Shown piece by piece: positions 63,075 to 64,000 of a DNA stretch of 64,000 bases. Origin of the DNA: Epiperipatus broadwayi. Lineage: Eukaryota > Onychophora > Udeonychophora > Euonychophora > Peripatidae. A model generated the notes under the pieces. It saw only the letters and a list, made by a program, of their open reading frames with translations, was not told the DNA's origin and searched no databases. The stretch is from positions 396,750 through 460,749 of the forward strand of contig JAQFVV010006510.1 of NCBI GenBank assembly GCA_028023455.1. The letters are read 5' to 3'. Within the stretch, counting starts at the first letter, position 1. Each line of letters starts with the position of its first letter. A program made the translations under genes and the position numbers.

Positions 63075-64000
63075 AGTACTTTTACCATTCCAGTGAAGTT
63101 CTCAGTGGGCTGTGGATATATTCTCTAGATAATTTTATATAGGCACTGCTTATGATGTTCACAGGTTTTATTTAATCCTTAAGTTTAATATTTATTTACA
63201 TTATTATTCTTGGCTCTTATTGATCAATTAAAATTTATCAACAAAGCAATGTTCAGGTATACTAATCGCCCACACACTATCTGCACTCATCCTGACATCA
63301 AATTGAGTTTGTGACCCTGTAACCAACATTTAAAAGTAATACTTAGCAATAGCTGTAATTCTAACACCTGTAAGGAATGTCAACATTAATATGAGGATAG
63401 ACAGTGACCCAAATAAGAGAAAATATCTTTTCACTAAGGTTGAGGTATGCTAGGATTTATCACTAGTCATACGGGGAGACTTCAGTATACCTACTAACCT
63501 CTGACCATCAATATAGAATTCATCTTACAGTGTAGAAAATAAAAAAGTAGGAATCTCTTCCACTGTATTTAAATACTTTATAAAAAACGGAATAAAAATC
63601 TTAGTGAGCAAGCTAAACTATAATTCCATTAGCTTGTTGGGAACTCTTTGTCCATCCACGTATAGACAGGTCTAACACCAATTTGTATAAGTAAAATTTT
63701 CACAACTACATTCCTCTTGTGAAATAGTAGTCTAGAACATTAGCCAACAATTTTTTCAAGCTTTAATTAGCTTATATAACTTTAACTTTACCGTAATAAT
63801 AATAGTAATAAGAAATGCGTATTAAATTTTTAAAACTTTCTCTCTGCACTTTTATACCATAATGATGATGTTTTAGCCCAACATTCACACAACCTTTATA
63901 AAACATATCAATAAGTCTAAGCATTTGATAATAATACCTGATCTGATTCAAAACATTTTACTTAACAATATCTCTCACTCTCTTCATAAAAAAAATGTAA
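63073..64000. other. AT-rich DNA, nothing recognised with confidence
   Basis: A plus-strand frame near 63460-63500 reads VIRGDFSIPTN, faintly like a LINE endonuclease GDFN block, but stops surround it. No gene was identified. Confidence 0.35.

Noticed and set aside
63460-63500. LINE endonuclease GDFN-like motif
   Set aside because: A single short motif with stops around it; no other endonuclease motif is visible.

Overview
This window looks like gene-poor, strongly AT-rich nuclear DNA from an invertebrate animal. It has no compact ORFs with ribosome sites, no operons and no recognisable host exon, tRNA or rRNA gene. Instead it holds long non-coding stretches, very long microsatellites and many decayed animal-type transposable elements: RTE-clade LINEs, a hAT of the SCAND3/ZBED5 type, a Penelope-like endonuclease, a gag-bearing LTR element, tRNA-derived SINEs and several foldback/MITE families. 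The species cannot be fixed from the sequence. It could be a long intron or an intergenic block.

Layout. 0-3.3 kb: foldback repeats, then a 5'-truncated Penelope-like remnant (GIY-YIG domain) bracketed by a 72-bp inverted repeat. 3.3-12.7 kb: AT-rich DNA with a 141-bp tandem duplication, one SINE-like copy and one copy of a dispersed repeat (here called X). 12.7-15.8 kb: RTE copy A (+), decayed, with a 176-bp internal duplication of the endonuclease active site. 19.9-22.5 kb: hAT element (+), interrupted by a (TA)n tract. 22.7-23.7 kb: (TAG)n blocks. 24-28 kb: two SINEs, one with a perfect 13-bp target duplication, and a second hAT fragment (-). 28-31.1 kb: foldback elements. 31.4-32.5 kb: degraded Lys/Glu-rich coding-like stretch (-). 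33.4 kb: (TA)n-(GATA)n. 36-41 kb: G-poor strand-asymmetric block. 43.2-43.9 kb: three tandem units of about 250 bp.

44.2-48.7 kb: the best-preserved mobile element, an LTR retroelement on the minus strand with two 1629-bp LTRs, a 4-bp AAGT target duplication, and an interior of only about 1.27 kb. The interior holds one intact gag ORF (336 aa) and no pol. A short ORF is kept open in both LTRs. 49.3-52.3 kb: RTE copy B (+), with an open endonuclease half and a broken RT half. 56.2-57.9 kb: RTE copy C (-), 5' truncated and inserted into repeat X with a 6-bp target duplication. 60.5-61.0 kb: a (TATC)n microsatellite carrying a 384-bp TA-flanked foldback MITE. 62.8-63.1 kb: a compound (AAT)n-(CTA)n block.

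Nothing here behaves as a multi-gene system. The most unusual object is the gag-only, long-LTR retroelement. RTE-type machinery is the obvious candidate to have mobilised the SINEs, because it leaves A-rich or simple-repeat tails and target duplications.
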